NCBI RefSeq assembly: GCF_004022215.1
Contig: NZ_SAUZ01000002.1
Location: 1-64,000 of the forward strand
Direction of reading: 5' to 3'
DNA length: 64,000 bases
From: Paenirhodobacter populi
GTDB taxonomy: Bacteria; Pseudomonadota; Alphaproteobacteria; Rhodobacterales; Rhodobacteraceae
The position numbers were made by a program, and so were the translations under genes. Below are positions 6,823 to 16,007 of this stretch, piece after piece. Positions within the stretch are counted from its first letter, which is position 1; every line of letters begins with the position of its first letter. The notes below the pieces were generated by a model. That model saw nothing but the letters and a program-made list of their open reading frames with translations, did not search any database and was not told where the DNA came from.

Positions 6823-8328
6823 TCACCAGTAGCCCAGAACCTTCCACCACAGCCCGCCGATCACCGCGAAGACCAGCAGCTCGACCAGGCACATCACCAG
6901 ACCGACGCCCCACCAGCGGCCCATCGAGACATAGCCCGAGCCGAAGATGATCGGCGAGGTCCCCGTCGCGTAATGCGTCAGCGTCATCATGATGCCCGAG
7001 GCGGCGACCATCATCAGGATGAAATAGCCCTGATATTCGCCGGGGATCAGCGCCACGCCCACCGTCAGGAAGGCCAGCATCATCGCGCTGATATGCGCCG
7101 TGGTGGAGGCAAAGATGTAGTGCGTCAGCGTGAAGACCAGCACCAGCACCGCCGCGATCATCTCCCACCCCATGCCGGAGGAGGCGATGGCCACCTTCAT
7201 CCCGTCCGAGAACCAGGCGATCACGCCGAGCTTGTTGAGCTGTTCGGCCATCATCACCAGCGCGCCGAACCAGATCAGCGTGTCCCAGGCGCTTTTCTCG
7301 CCAAGGGCGTCCTGCCAGGTGATCGTGCCCGTGATGAGCATCGTGAACAGGCCGATCATCGCCACCGCCGTCGGGTCGAGCGTGAAGGCCGGCCCGAAGA
7401 TCATCGCCGGCACGTTCGCCCAGAGCAGCAGCAGCATGACGAAGGTCAGCAGCATGATGATTTCCTTGGGCGCAAGCGGCCCCATCTGCTGAAGCTCGCC
7501 ACGGGCGAAGGTCACCGCATCGGGCGTCTTCTTGATGTCGGGCGGCGAGATCAGATAGATCACCAGCGGCATCAGGAACAGCGCGCAGACACCCGGGACC
7601 AGCATCGCCACCGCCCAGCTCGTCCAGGTCAGGTGCACCGCGCCGTTCGTCGCCGTGGCGACGAAATTCTGCACCAGCGGGTTCGGCGCCGTCGCCGTCA
7701 GGAACATGGCCGAGGTGATCGGGTTGGCGTGGTAGTTCACCAGCGCCAGATAGGTGCCGACCTTCTTTTCCGTGCTCTTCGCGGGATCGGAATCGAAGGC
7801 ATTGGCGATCGACTTCATGATCGGGTGGATGATCCCGCCGCCGCGCGCCGTGTTCGAGGGCGTCACCGGCGCCAGCAGCAGCTCGCAGAACGCCAGCCCG
7901 TAGCCGATGCCGATCGTGCGCTTGCCGAGCGCGGCGATGAACATCATCCCCAGCCGCCGCCCGAGCCCCGTCTTCTTCAGCCCAAGGGAAATCAGGATGG
8001 CGACCACGATCAGCCAGATCAGCGGGTTCGACAGGCTGCCGAGCGCATCGGCCACCGCGCCCTTCGACGTGTCCGAGGTCACCTGCGACAGCGAGACGAT
8101 CACCATCGCCATCAGCGCCATCACCCCGATCGGCATGACCTTGAGGATGATCGCCACGATCGTCGTCAGGAAGATGGCGAGCATCGCCCAGCCGTTGCTC
8201 GTCAGCCCCTCGGGAACGGGCAATGCCAGAAGGGTGAACAGCACAATGGTGGTAATGATCGCCGGGACGATGCGGAAGGGAACCGCCTCGTAGATATGTA
8301 CAAGCAATGATTTTATGCGTTCATCCAT
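6823..8328 (-). CDS. DASS/SLC13-family anion (dicarboxylate/tricarboxylate) transporter
   Basis: This is a 501-residue inner-membrane protein with about eleven to thirteen hydrophobic segments across its length. It belongs to the divalent anion:Na+ symporter family (CitT/TtdT/YgjE type), whose members move C4-dicarboxylates, citrate, tartrate or oxoglutarate, often by antiport. Both signature SNT-type hairpins are visible: APVTPSNTARGGG at about residues 153-165 and THYATGTSPIIFGSGYV near 446-462. Length fits the CitT branch. The gene is a single unit: a terminator follows it, and the flagellar operon ends 150 bases upstream. An FNR-like box (8410-8423) about 80 bases before the start points to oxygen-responsive control, which suits anaerobic dicarboxylate exchange. 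The exact substrate is unknown. Confidence 0.9.
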   Translation of the reverse strand: MDERIKSLLVHIYEAVPFRIVPAIITTIVLFTLLALPVPEGLTSNGWAMLAIFLTTIVAIILKVMPIGVMALMAMVIVSLSQVTSDTSKGAVADALGSLSNPLIWLIVVAILISLGLKKTGLGRRLGMMFIAALGKRTIGIGYGLAFCELLLAPVTPSNTARGGGIIHPIMKSIANAFDSDPAKSTEKKVGTYLALVNYHANPITSAMFLTATAPNPLVQNFVATATNGAVHLTWTSWAVAMLVPGVCALFLMPLVIYLISPPDIKKTPDAVTFARGELQQMGPLAPKEIIMLLTFVMLLLLWANVPAMIFGPAFTLDPTAVAMIGLFTMLITGTITWQDALGEKSAWDTLIWFGALVMMAEQLNKLGVIAWFSDGMKVAIASSGMGWEMIAAVLVLVFTLTHYIFASTTAHISAMMLAFLTVGVALIPGEYQGYFILMMVAASGIMMTLTHYATGTSPIIFGSGYVSMGRWWGVGLVMCLVELLVFAVIGGLWWKVLGYW

Positions 8329-8409
8329 CTTTCTGTCCTCGACTGGAGGGAGGGGCGCGCCGCGTCCGTCTCATGGGTCGGCATTTATGCCTTATCGGGC
8401 GCGAATGTC

Positions 8410-8423
8410 ATGATGCAGATCAA
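8410..8423 (-). promoter_or_regulatory. FNR/FnrL-like box upstream of the DASS transporter
   Basis: On the minus strand these bases read TTGAT-CTGC-ATCAT, nine of ten matches to the FNR consensus TTGAT-N4-ATCAA. The box lies 82-95 bases upstream of the transporter start in the 150-base gap after the flagellar operon. The assignment rests on the motif alone. Confidence 0.45.
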
Positions 8424-8478
8424 CTTTATCGGCCGCGTGACGAAAGTTGGCGCAGTGTCTCTTTCCGGTTCCACGCGG

Positions 8479-8844
8479 CTAGGGGCGCGTGCGGGCATCG
8501 TCCCTGCGCAGCCGGGCGACGATCTTTTCCAGAACGTGGTGACGTCCGACGGCCTGCGCCGCGCGGTCCTTCTGCGCCGCTGCCGCATCGTCGATCCGAT
8601 GCTCCTGCACCGCGATCGCCGCCTGCCGCGCGCGCGTCCAGCGGCCGAACCGTTCCGCCGCTAGCGCCACGGCCGGTGCGTCGGTGCCCGCCCGCAACGC
8701 CTCGGCGGTCTGGCGCTGCAACGCCTCCCGTTCCCGGGCCAGTTCGCGCCTGCGGGCGTTGAGCCGCGCCAGTTCCGCAAGCTCCAGCTCCCGTTTCATC
8801 CGGGCGATGCCGTCCAGCGCCGCCAGCTTGCCATGCCGGGTCAA
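8479..8844 (-). CDS. Coiled-coil protein at the end of the flagellar export operon (FliJ-like?)
   Basis: This is a 121-residue, highly charged protein, almost entirely Ala/Arg/Glu/Leu helix with a heptad-like pattern and no membrane segment. The start is a TTG at 8844 that overlaps the flhB stop; AGGAGG lies five to six bases upstream, an excellent ribosome binding site, so the non-ATG start is well supported. Position after flhB and coiled-coil composition suggest a soluble export factor such as FliJ, or an alphaproteobacterial flagellar assembly protein. The sequence is too low in complexity to assign a family by eye. It is the last gene of the operon. Confidence 0.65.
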   Translation of the reverse strand: MTRHGKLAALDGIARMKRELELAELARLNARRRELAREREALQRQTAEALRAGTDAPAVALAAERFGRWTRARQAAIAVQEHRIDDAAAAQKDRAAQAVGRHHVLEKIVARLRRDDARTRP

Positions 8845-9926
8845 TAGCCCCTCCTTTCGCGCGCGATGCGGCGCATGCGTTCGGCAAAGCGGATCGCCGC
8901 CGCGACCGCCTGATAATGTTCGGTGCTGATCTCGTCGCCGATGTCGAGCGCCTTGTGAAGCGCCCGCGCGGTCGGCGGATCGGGATGGATCGGCACGCCC
9001 GCCTCGATCGCCGCGGCGCGGATCCGGGCCGCCACCTCGTCGACGCCCTTCGCCACGCAGACCGGCGCGCGCTTCGCCGCGCGGTCCCATTTCAGCGCGA
9101 CGGCGTAATGGGTCGGGTTGACGATCACCACATCGGCCTTGCCCACCTCGGCGATCATCTGTTTCGAGGCGATCTCCATCCCGCGCTGACGCCGCTGCGC
9201 CTTCATGTGCGGATCGCCCTCGGACCGTTTCATGTCGTCCATCAGTTCCTTGCGGCTCATCCGGTTGCGGCGCAGGAATTCCATGCGCTGCCACAGATAA
9301 TCCGCCGCGCCGATGACCAGCGCCGTGACCACCAGCAACGCGAGGAACTCGACCAGCATCCGCAGCATTTCGGCGATGGCCGGGCGCACCTCCATCGCCT
9401 GCGTGCTCAGCACCCTTTGCACATGGGCGGACAGGAAGAGGCCGAGGATGACCGCGATGATGACCAGCTTGACGAAGCTTTTGGCAAATTCGAACAGGCC
9501 GGAGCGGCCGAATTTCTGCCCGGCATTCTTGATCGGGTCGATGCGGCTGAGCTGCGGGGCAAGCTTTTCCGGCGCGAAGACCAGCGAGCGTTGCACCGCG
9601 ACGACGATCAGCACGAAGATCGCCGGGACGAGGAACCACGGCAGGACCGACAGCCCGACCCACAGCAGCGTCGCCCCGTAGACCGGCCCGGCGCCGCGGA
9701 TGGACTGCCGGTCGAAGGAATTCGCCTGATCCCAGAAGATCATCAGATGCTCCCCGAGGGACAGGAGGCTCCAGCCGCCGCCCGCCACCGCGACGACAAG
9801 CAGCGCGGCATAGCCCGCCGCCACGTTGAGATCGGCCGAGCGGACCACATCCCCCTTGCGGCGCGCCTCCTCCAGCTTTTGCGGGGTCGGGTCGAAGGAG
9901 CGTTCGGCGGCTTCCTCCTCGCTCAT
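8841..9926 (-). CDS. flhB: Flagellar biosynthesis protein FlhB
   Basis: This is a 361-residue component of the flagellar type III export apparatus that switches substrate specificity from rod/hook to filament proteins. Four membrane segments occupy about residues 35-215, and a cytoplasmic domain carries the self-cleavage site NPTH at residues 270-273, matching the position in enteric FlhB. The N-terminal FDPTPQKLEEARRKGDV motif is typical. ATG at 9926 overlaps the fliR stop by four bases, and the following coiled-coil gene overlaps its own stop. The order flhA-fliR-flhB marks a single export operon. Confidence 0.97.
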   Translation of the reverse strand: MSEEEAAERSFDPTPQKLEEARRKGDVVRSADLNVAAGYAALLVVAVAGGGWSLLSLGEHLMIFWDQANSFDRQSIRGAGPVYGATLLWVGLSVLPWFLVPAIFVLIVVAVQRSLVFAPEKLAPQLSRIDPIKNAGQKFGRSGLFEFAKSFVKLVIIAVILGLFLSAHVQRVLSTQAMEVRPAIAEMLRMLVEFLALLVVTALVIGAADYLWQRMEFLRRNRMSRKELMDDMKRSEGDPHMKAQRRQRGMEIASKQMIAEVGKADVVIVNPTHYAVALKWDRAAKRAPVCVAKGVDEVAARIRAAAIEAGVPIHPDPPTARALHKALDIGDEISTEHYQAVAAAIRFAERMRRIARERRGY

Positions 9927-10693
9927 GGCGGGATCCTGAACGGATCGGCGAGGAAAGCGTCGAACGACCCGAGCCAGAGCGCAAGACCGGCGGGTGCCGC
10001 GAGCGCGAGCAGGATCAGCCCGCCGAAGGTCAGCGCCGGCGCCCCGACGAAGGCGACCATCAGCTGCGGCATCGCCCGGTTGATGGCGCCGAGCGCGATA
10101 TTGTAGACCAGCCCGCCCAGCACGAAGGGCATGGCGATCGAGAAGGCCAGCATGAAGGTCTGGCTGACCCCCGCGACCCCCCAGGCCCGCAGGACGTCCG
10201 CATCCGGCAGCCGGCCAAGCGGCATGACCTCATAGGAGGCGATCAGCAGCATCGCCACCTTGACATGCAGCCCCATATGCGTCGCCAGCGCGAGCCCCCC
10301 CATCAGCAGCATCTGGCCCACGGCAGGCTGCGGCTGCCCCTCGGTCCCGCCGAAAAGCTGGGAGAGCGAGATGGATTGCGCGATCATCATCCCCGCCGTC
10401 TGCAGCGCCAGAATGAACAGCCGCAGCATGGTGCCGATCGCCAGACCCACCAGCGCCTCGCCGAAATAGCCGGGGCGGAAGGCGGGGCCGGTGGGCAGTT
10501 CCGTGACCGGCAGGCCGCCGAAGACGATCATGGTGAAGGCGAAGGTCAGGAACAGCCTGACCCGCGCCGGCAGGGATTGCTCGCCAAAGCCGGGCAGCAG
10601 AGCCATCGCGCCGCCGACCCGCAGGAAGACCGGGAAGATCATCCCCAGATAGGTCTGGATCTGGTTCAGCAGCTCGGCCGCGGTCTCGTTCAC
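9923..10693 (-). CDS. fliR: Flagellar biosynthetic protein FliR
   Basis: This is a 256-residue inner-membrane protein with about six hydrophobic segments. With FliP and FliQ it forms the export gate of the flagellar type III system. Family features include the N-terminal FPVFLRVGGAMALLPGFG segment and conserved Gly/Pro pairs in later helices. The start is a GTG at 10693 whose bases overlap the flhA stop (GTGA), and the gene overlaps flhB by four bases at its end, so the three are translationally coupled. Confidence 0.95.
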   Translation of the reverse strand: MNETAAELLNQIQTYLGMIFPVFLRVGGAMALLPGFGEQSLPARVRLFLTFAFTMIVFGGLPVTELPTGPAFRPGYFGEALVGLAIGTMLRLFILALQTAGMMIAQSISLSQLFGGTEGQPQPAVGQMLLMGGLALATHMGLHVKVAMLLIASYEVMPLGRLPDADVLRAWGVAGVSQTFMLAFSIAMPFVLGGLVYNIALGAINRAMPQLMVAFVGAPALTFGGLILLALAAPAGLALWLGSFDAFLADPFRIPP

Positions 10694-12780
10694 GCCGGCA
10701 CCATCCCGATCATCGCCGGACGCGCATCGGTGCCAAGCTCGTCATAGCTGAGCACCGGCGTCGCGATCCCCTTGGCCTCCAGCACCGTATGCAGGAACCG
10801 GCGCCGGCGGGTCGAGGTGATGACGGCGGGGTAGGTGCCGCTTTCGCCCGCTTTCGAGATCCTGTCCGCGACATTGGCGGCGAGGCGGTTGAACTTGTCG
10901 GGCGGCAGGGCGACATCCACCTGCCCGCGGTCGCCGGTGACCTGATAGCTGGTGAACGCCTCCTCCCATTCCGGGGCCAGCTGCAGCAGGGGAATGGTGC
11001 CGTCGGGGCGGCGCAGGTCGGCGACGAGCTGGAATCCCAGCCTCTGGCGCACATGTTCGCAGATCGCCTCGGGCGTTTGCAGGGGGCGCCCCTCGGCGAT
11101 CGCCTCGATGATCAGCAGCAGGTTGCGGATCGACACACGTTCGGCCAAGAGCAGCCGCAGCACCGAGAGCAGCAGATCCACGGGCACCTTTTCCGGTACC
11201 AGTTCGTCGCGGATGCGGCGGTTCGATTCCGCCCGCGCCGGGTCCGACAGGTTGACCGTTTCATCCAGCAGCCGGCGCAGCGCGCGCAGGGTCATCAGCC
11301 GCGGGAAATTGCGTTTGATCACCTCGAGCAGATGGGTGGCCAGCACCTCGGACGGGCTGACGACGGTCGAGCCGGATAGCGACGCCTCCTCCCGGCTCGC
11401 CTGCGGCAGCCAGCGGGCGGGGGCGCCGTAGACCGGCTCGCGCACATCCTCGCCATGCGGCAGGATGTCGGCATTGTCGGAAATCAGCGCCAGCACCCGG
11501 TCGGGGCGCAGGCTGTCGCGCGCCTGTTCGACGCCCTGGATGCGGATGCGGTAGCTGCCGGGGGGCAGGGTGGCGTCATCGGTCAGGCGGATCTCCGGCA
11601 GGATCAGCCCGAAGCTCGCCGCGACATGGTTGCGCATGTTCGAGATACGGGAATCGAGCCCCGTCGCCGGGTCGAGCGCCATCGCCACCAGATCGGGGGC
11701 GAATTCGACATGGATATCGTCGACGTCGAGCACATCGCCGATCCGCTTGGCGCGGCTGGCCTCGGGGGTGGCGGTCATCTTCATCGCCTCCAGCCGCCGC
11801 GCCTTCAGCGCGCTTTGCCGGATCGCATAGGCCGCGCCGACCAGCACGAGCCCGGCGGTGGCGAAGGGGACGAAGGGCAGGCCGGGGACGATCCCGAACA
11901 GCGCCATCAGGATGCCCACGGCGACCAGCGCCGCCGGATAGCGGCCGAACTGCTGCAACAGGTCGATGTCGGCCGAGCTGCGCGCCCCGCCGCGCGACAG
12001 CAGGATCGCCGCCGCGATCGAGATGATGACCGCCGGGATCTGCGTCGTCAGCCCGTCGCCCACCGTCAGGATCGCGTAGGTTTCAAAGGCGGAACCGAGG
12101 CTCAGCCCGTGCAGCAGCACGCCGACCGCGATGCCCACCACGAGGTTCAGCAGCGTGATGAGCAGCCCCGCCACCGCATCGCCCTTGACGAATTTCGACG
12201 CGCCGTCGAGCGAGCCGAAGAACGTCGTTTCCGCCTGTTCGCGTTCGCGCCTCTCGCGCGCCTCGGCATGGTCGATGGCGCCCGCGCTCATGTCGCTGTC
12301 GATGGCGAGCTGCTTGCCCGGCATCGCATCCAGCGCGAAGCGCGCGCTGACCTCGGCCATCCGGCCGGCGCCCTTGGTGATGACGACGAAATTGACGATC
12401 ATGATGACGCCGAAGATCACCAGACCGACCAGCACCGAGCCGCCCATGATGAAATCGGCGAATCCCTCGATGACATGGCCCGCGGCGGAGGTGCCGGTAT
12501 GCCCCTCGCCGATGATCAGCTTGGTCGAGGAGACGTTGAGCGACAGCCGCAGCATCAGCGAGCCGAGCAGCACCGTCGGGAAGGCCGAGAAATCCAGCGG
12601 CCGTTCGATGAACAGCGTGATGGTGAAGATCAGGATCGCCAGCGCGAAAGAGGCGGCGAGCCCGATATCCATCACCCAGGGCGGCACCGGCAGGATCATC
12701 ATCACGATGATCGCCATCAGCGCCATGGCGAGCAGGATCGTCGGGTGAAAGACCGTCGCGAAGGTCAGGCGCGGCATCAT
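10690..12780 (-). CDS. flhA: Flagellar biosynthesis protein FlhA
   Basis: This is a 696-residue protein forming the nonameric cytoplasmic ring of the flagellar export gate. Eight N-terminal membrane segments contain the conserved loop GKQLAIDSDMSAG, and the C-terminal cytoplasmic part from about residue 330 carries the substrate- and chaperone-docking domains. Length matches the family. The ATG at 12780 overlaps the TGA of the upstream transglycosylase gene by four bases. It is the second gene of the operon. Confidence 0.97.
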   Translation of the reverse strand: MMPRLTFATVFHPTILLAMALMAIIVMMILPVPPWVMDIGLAASFALAILIFTITLFIERPLDFSAFPTVLLGSLMLRLSLNVSSTKLIIGEGHTGTSAAGHVIEGFADFIMGGSVLVGLVIFGVIMIVNFVVITKGAGRMAEVSARFALDAMPGKQLAIDSDMSAGAIDHAEARERREREQAETTFFGSLDGASKFVKGDAVAGLLITLLNLVVGIAVGVLLHGLSLGSAFETYAILTVGDGLTTQIPAVIISIAAAILLSRGGARSSADIDLLQQFGRYPAALVAVGILMALFGIVPGLPFVPFATAGLVLVGAAYAIRQSALKARRLEAMKMTATPEASRAKRIGDVLDVDDIHVEFAPDLVAMALDPATGLDSRISNMRNHVAASFGLILPEIRLTDDATLPPGSYRIRIQGVEQARDSLRPDRVLALISDNADILPHGEDVREPVYGAPARWLPQASREEASLSGSTVVSPSEVLATHLLEVIKRNFPRLMTLRALRRLLDETVNLSDPARAESNRRIRDELVPEKVPVDLLLSVLRLLLAERVSIRNLLLIIEAIAEGRPLQTPEAICEHVRQRLGFQLVADLRRPDGTIPLLQLAPEWEEAFTSYQVTGDRGQVDVALPPDKFNRLAANVADRISKAGESGTYPAVITSTRRRRFLHTVLEAKGIATPVLSYDELGTDARPAMIGMVPA

Positions 12781-13739
12781 TCGGTCCCTTCGGGGGCGGC
12801 GGCGCGCAGCAGCGATCCGGGGGCCGCGCCCGCCGCGCTGCCCGAGCCGGTGAACAGGCTGGCCGGGGCGGGTGACAGGCCGGCTTGCGGCGCGGGGGCA
12901 TCGTCCGATGTGGGCGGGGCCTCGGCGGGTTCCATTCCGGTGAACAGGCTCGCCCGCGGCGCGACGCCCGAAGGGGGGCGGATCTCGGCCTGACGCAGTA
13001 ACAGCGGATAGGTGTTTTCGCGCGGCGCGCGGGGCTGCGCCCCGGCGGGCGTCAGCATGGCGACGATATCCGGGATCTCGGGAATGTCGGACCCGGACGG
13101 CGTGTCGAAATTCAGGCTGGCGATCGCCGAAAGCGGCGCATCCGCAGCCAAGCGGGTCCGGGTGACGGAGAGCGGGCCGCCGCCGGTATCCTCGGTCATG
13201 AAACGCTGACGGAACTGCGCGAACCGCGCGGCATATTTGTCGGCAAAGCTCTTGGTGCGGGAATGATAGGCGCCCGCCGCGTCGTTCCAGTTGCCCGTCT
13301 CGGCGTAAAGCTCGGACAGGAAGCGCGCGGCGTACAGCGCATTGGGCAAGGGCTCGAACATCTGGTCGATCGAGGAAAACGCCTCCCCATGCCAGCGATA
13401 ATTGATCTGGAAACAGCCGATGTCGAAGCTCTGCGCCCCGCGGGCGTTCTCGCGTTGGACATAGGCGCGCGCCTCGGCCAGCGTCTCGAACCAGTGGCCC
13501 GCGCCTTCCATGTTCACGGTCCAGGGCCAGGGGCGAAAGCCGCCCGCCGCCTTGCGCCCGGTTTCGGTCAGCGAAATCGCCTTCAGCACCGAAACCGGCA
13601 CGCCCGAGCGGCGCGCCGCCTCTTCCGCCGCGCGTTCGCAGACCGAGGCGACCATCTCATCATTCGTCCGCGCCTCCGCCATCGGCGACAGCACGAGCGA
13701 AAGGATCAGCATGGCGAGCGAACGCCAAAGGGAAGGCAT
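12777..13739 (-). CDS. Secreted lytic transglycosylase, flagellar (SltF-like)
   Basis: This is a 320-residue protein with an N-terminal signal peptide (about residues 1-23, ending AEA). An SLT-type lytic transglycosylase domain follows: the catalytic glutamate is Glu59 in SLTETG, and the downstream block is DIGCFQINYRWHG. The C-terminal 120 residues are Ala/Pro-rich and probably disordered. It heads the flhA-fliR-flhB operon with a four-base overlap, so its likely role is opening peptidoglycan for the flagellar rod, as known for SltF in Rhodobacter sphaeroides. A GGGAG site precedes the ATG at 13739. Bases 13755-13811 upstream contain an 8-base inverted repeat (CGGCACTT and its complement) in the probable promoter. 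Orthology to SltF is inferred from context. Confidence 0.85.
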   Translation of the reverse strand: MPSLWRSLAMLILSLVLSPMAEARTNDEMVASVCERAAEEAARRSGVPVSVLKAISLTETGRKAAGGFRPWPWTVNMEGAGHWFETLAEARAYVQRENARGAQSFDIGCFQINYRWHGEAFSSIDQMFEPLPNALYAARFLSELYAETGNWNDAAGAYHSRTKSFADKYAARFAQFRQRFMTEDTGGGPLSVTRTRLAADAPLSAIASLNFDTPSGSDIPEIPDIVAMLTPAGAQPRAPRENTYPLLLRQAEIRPPSGVAPRASLFTGMEPAEAPPTSDDAPAPQAGLSPAPASLFTGSGSAAGAAPGSLLRAAAPEGTE

Positions 13740-13816
13740 GGGATTCTCCCGCGCGGCACTTCTGTTCCGCGCAGGTTACGGATCGAATCTTTACAAGCGG
13801 TAAGTGCCGTCCGGGA

Positions 13817-14617
13817 TCAGGGCAGGGGCAGGGGCCGGATGCGGCGGATATATTCCGCATGCAGCACCGGCGGTGCCACGACGAGCCCGTTCATCTGCGC
13901 CGAAGGAGTGTTGAAATGCAAGGGCTTGCCCTTGCGGTCGGTCGCCAGCACCCCGGCGCGTTCGGCGATCAGGCTGGCCGCCGCGATGTCCCATTCCCAC
14001 GCCCCGCGCAGCGAGATCGTCGCGTCGAACCGCCCCTCGGCCACCAGACACAGCCGGTAGGCCAGCGACGGGCGGAAGCTGCGCCGGTAATCGGGGATCT
14101 CGCCCTCCCACTGGCGCGGATCGTCCGACAGGCGCGAGGTCAGCACCGTGCTGCCGTCGATCTGGGTGGTCTGGCTCGGGTGGATCGGGCGGCCGTTCAG
14201 CAGCGAATGGCCGTCCGCCACGGCGGTGTAGTTCAGGTTCATCACCGGCAGATAGACCACCGCGGCGATGACATGGCCGTTCTCGGCCACGGCAAGCGCG
14301 TGGGAAAAGCTGCCCTCGTCGTTCAGGAAGGCGCGGGTGCCGTCGATCGGGTCGATGATGAAGATGCGCTTCGCCGACAGGCGGGCGGGATCGTCGACGC
14401 TTTCCTCGGACAGCCAGCCGTAATCCGGGCGGGCGCCGCGCAGGCGGCTTTCGAGCAGGTCGTTGACCGCCAGATCGGCGACGGACACCGGCCCCGCGCC
14501 ATCGGCCTTTTCCCACGCACTCGGCGCGTGTTTCCAGTAGCGCAGCGCAACCTCTCCCGCCGCCTCGGCCGCCTCGGACAGCAGCGCCAGCTCTTCCAGA
14601 TAGTCATTCGCCGGCAA
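13817..14617 (-). CDS. cysQ: Inositol monophosphatase-family phosphatase, CysQ-like (3'(2'),5'-bisphosphate nucleotidase)
   Basis: This is a 266-residue cytoplasmic Mg-dependent phosphatase. The metal-binding core DPIDGTRAFLNDEGSF is visible, with the upstream WLSEE segment and a late WEWDIAAASLIAERAG motif, both typical of the fold. CysQ-type members remove the 3'-phosphate from PAP(S) in sulfur assimilation; others act on inositol phosphates, so the exact substrate is inferred. I start it at a TTG at 14617 because GAAGGG lies about seven bases upstream; an in-frame ATG at 14653 has no ribosome binding site. It overlaps the end of pmbA by 14 bases, so the two are probably cotranscribed. Confidence 0.8.
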   Translation of the reverse strand: MPANDYLEELALLSEAAEAAGEVALRYWKHAPSAWEKADGAGPVSVADLAVNDLLESRLRGARPDYGWLSEESVDDPARLSAKRIFIIDPIDGTRAFLNDEGSFSHALAVAENGHVIAAVVYLPVMNLNYTAVADGHSLLNGRPIHPSQTTQIDGSTVLTSRLSDDPRQWEGEIPDYRRSFRPSLAYRLCLVAEGRFDATISLRGAWEWDIAAASLIAERAGVLATDRKGKPLHFNTPSAQMNGLVVAPPVLHAEYIRRIRPLPLP

Positions 14618-15953
14618 GGGTGAGCCCTTCCAGCAGAAGCGACGGGACGACATGGCTCAGATGCGGGCGGGCGTCGTTGGCGGGGGTGATGCGGGTCAGC
14701 ATCTCGCGCAGGTTGCCGGCGATGGTGCATTCGTTGACGGGATACAGCGGCACGCCCCCCTCGACCCAGTACCCCGAGGCGCCGCGCGAATAATCCCCGT
14801 TCGTCGGGTTGATCGTCGCGCCGATGAAGGAGGTGACCACCAGCCCGGTGCCCATCTCGGCCAGCAACTCGGCCTGACTGCGCAGCCCCTGCGTCAGCGC
14901 GATGTTGCCGACACCGGGCGCGGGCGGCGAAGAGGTCCCGCGCGTGGCGTTCCCGGTGCTTTGCAGGCCAAGCTTGCGCGCCGTCGCCAGATCCAGCGTC
15001 CAGCCTTGCAGCACGCCATCCTCGACGATGGCGCGGCGGATGGCGGGCAGTCCCTCGGCGTCGAAGGGGCGGGAACCCGAGACACGCGGGCGACGCGGAT
15101 CCTCGATCAGCGAGATGCCTTTGGGCAGCACCTGTTCCCCCATCGCGTCGCGCAGCCAGGATGCCCCGCGCGCCACCGCCTGACCGTTGATCGCGCCCAG
15201 CAGATGGCCGATCAGGCTGCCGGCGATGCGTTCGTCGAACAGCACCGGAAAGGCGCCGGTCTTCGGGCGGCGCGGATTGGCGCGGGCGACGGCGCGTTCG
15301 CCGGCCTGCCGGCCGATGTCCTCGGCATCGGGGAGGTCGGCCTGAAAGACGCGCGATTCCGAGGCCCAGTCCCGTTCCATCCCCAGCCCCTCGCCGGAAA
15401 TGGCGACGACCGAGGTGGAGCGCGAGGTCCGCGCATAGCCGCCCTCAAAACCATTGGTCGCCGCGATATGCACCCGCCGCCCGGACCATGAGGCCGAGGC
15501 CGCCTGCACCTGCGCCACGCCGGACACGGCCAGCGCCGCGGCTTCGGCGCGCAGGGCATCCTCCTCCAGCGCGGCGGCCTGCGGTTCCTCGGACGGATCG
15601 GCGAGTTCCAGCGCGGCGGCATCCCGGTCCCGCGTCAGTTGGTCCGGGGCGGCAAGGCCGATGAACGGATCCTCGGGCGCGAGCCGCGCCATTGTCACCG
15701 CGCGCTCGGCCATTTCGGCGATGGTGCGCGGCGAGATGTCCGAGGCCGAAACGCAGGCCTGCCGCCGCCCGATCAGCACGCGCAGGCCGACCTCGACCCC
15801 CTCCGACCGTTCGGCCTGTTCAAGCGCGCCCTGCCGCACGTCGATCGAGACGGCGCGGCCGTCCACGGCGATGGCATCGGCGGCCTCGGCCCCCGCGCGC
15901 GTGGCGGCGGACAGAAGCGATCGGGTCAGATCGGACAGGCGGGTATCGGGCAT
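14604..15953 (-). CDS. pmbA: TldD/PmbA-family metalloprotease subunit (PmbA/TldE)
   Basis: This 449-residue protein matches PmbA (TldE), which with TldD forms a complex that trims modified peptides and unfolded segments. The N-terminal beta domain contains the RQGALEQAERSEG block and the C-terminal domain the GLVVTSFIGATINPTNGDYSRGASG stretch (read in parts), ending in a short hydrophobic tail. As in PmbA, the HExxxH zinc site of TldD is absent, so catalysis would need the partner. The ATG at 15953 is preceded by AAGGAAG. The CysQ-like gene follows directly. Confidence 0.9.
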   Translation of the reverse strand: MPDTRLSDLTRSLLSAATRAGAEAADAIAVDGRAVSIDVRQGALEQAERSEGVEVGLRVLIGRRQACVSASDISPRTIAEMAERAVTMARLAPEDPFIGLAAPDQLTRDRDAAALELADPSEEPQAAALEEDALRAEAAALAVSGVAQVQAASASWSGRRVHIAATNGFEGGYARTSRSTSVVAISGEGLGMERDWASESRVFQADLPDAEDIGRQAGERAVARANPRRPKTGAFPVLFDERIAGSLIGHLLGAINGQAVARGASWLRDAMGEQVLPKGISLIEDPRRPRVSGSRPFDAEGLPAIRRAIVEDGVLQGWTLDLATARKLGLQSTGNATRGTSSPPAPGVGNIALTQGLRSQAELLAEMGTGLVVTSFIGATINPTNGDYSRGASGYWVEGGVPLYPVNECTIAGNLREMLTRITPANDARPHLSHVVPSLLLEGLTLAGE

Positions 15954-16007
15954 GGGTCTTCCTTGGTGGGGGATCGCCCGAAACCCGGGCGGTCCGCTGG
16001 AATCGTC

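Noticed and set aside
6751-8310. A 519-codon frame on the plus strand opposite the DASS transporter
   Set aside because: Extremely rich in Arg, His, Asp and Gln, with no hydrophobic or known motifs; a shadow of the transporter gene.
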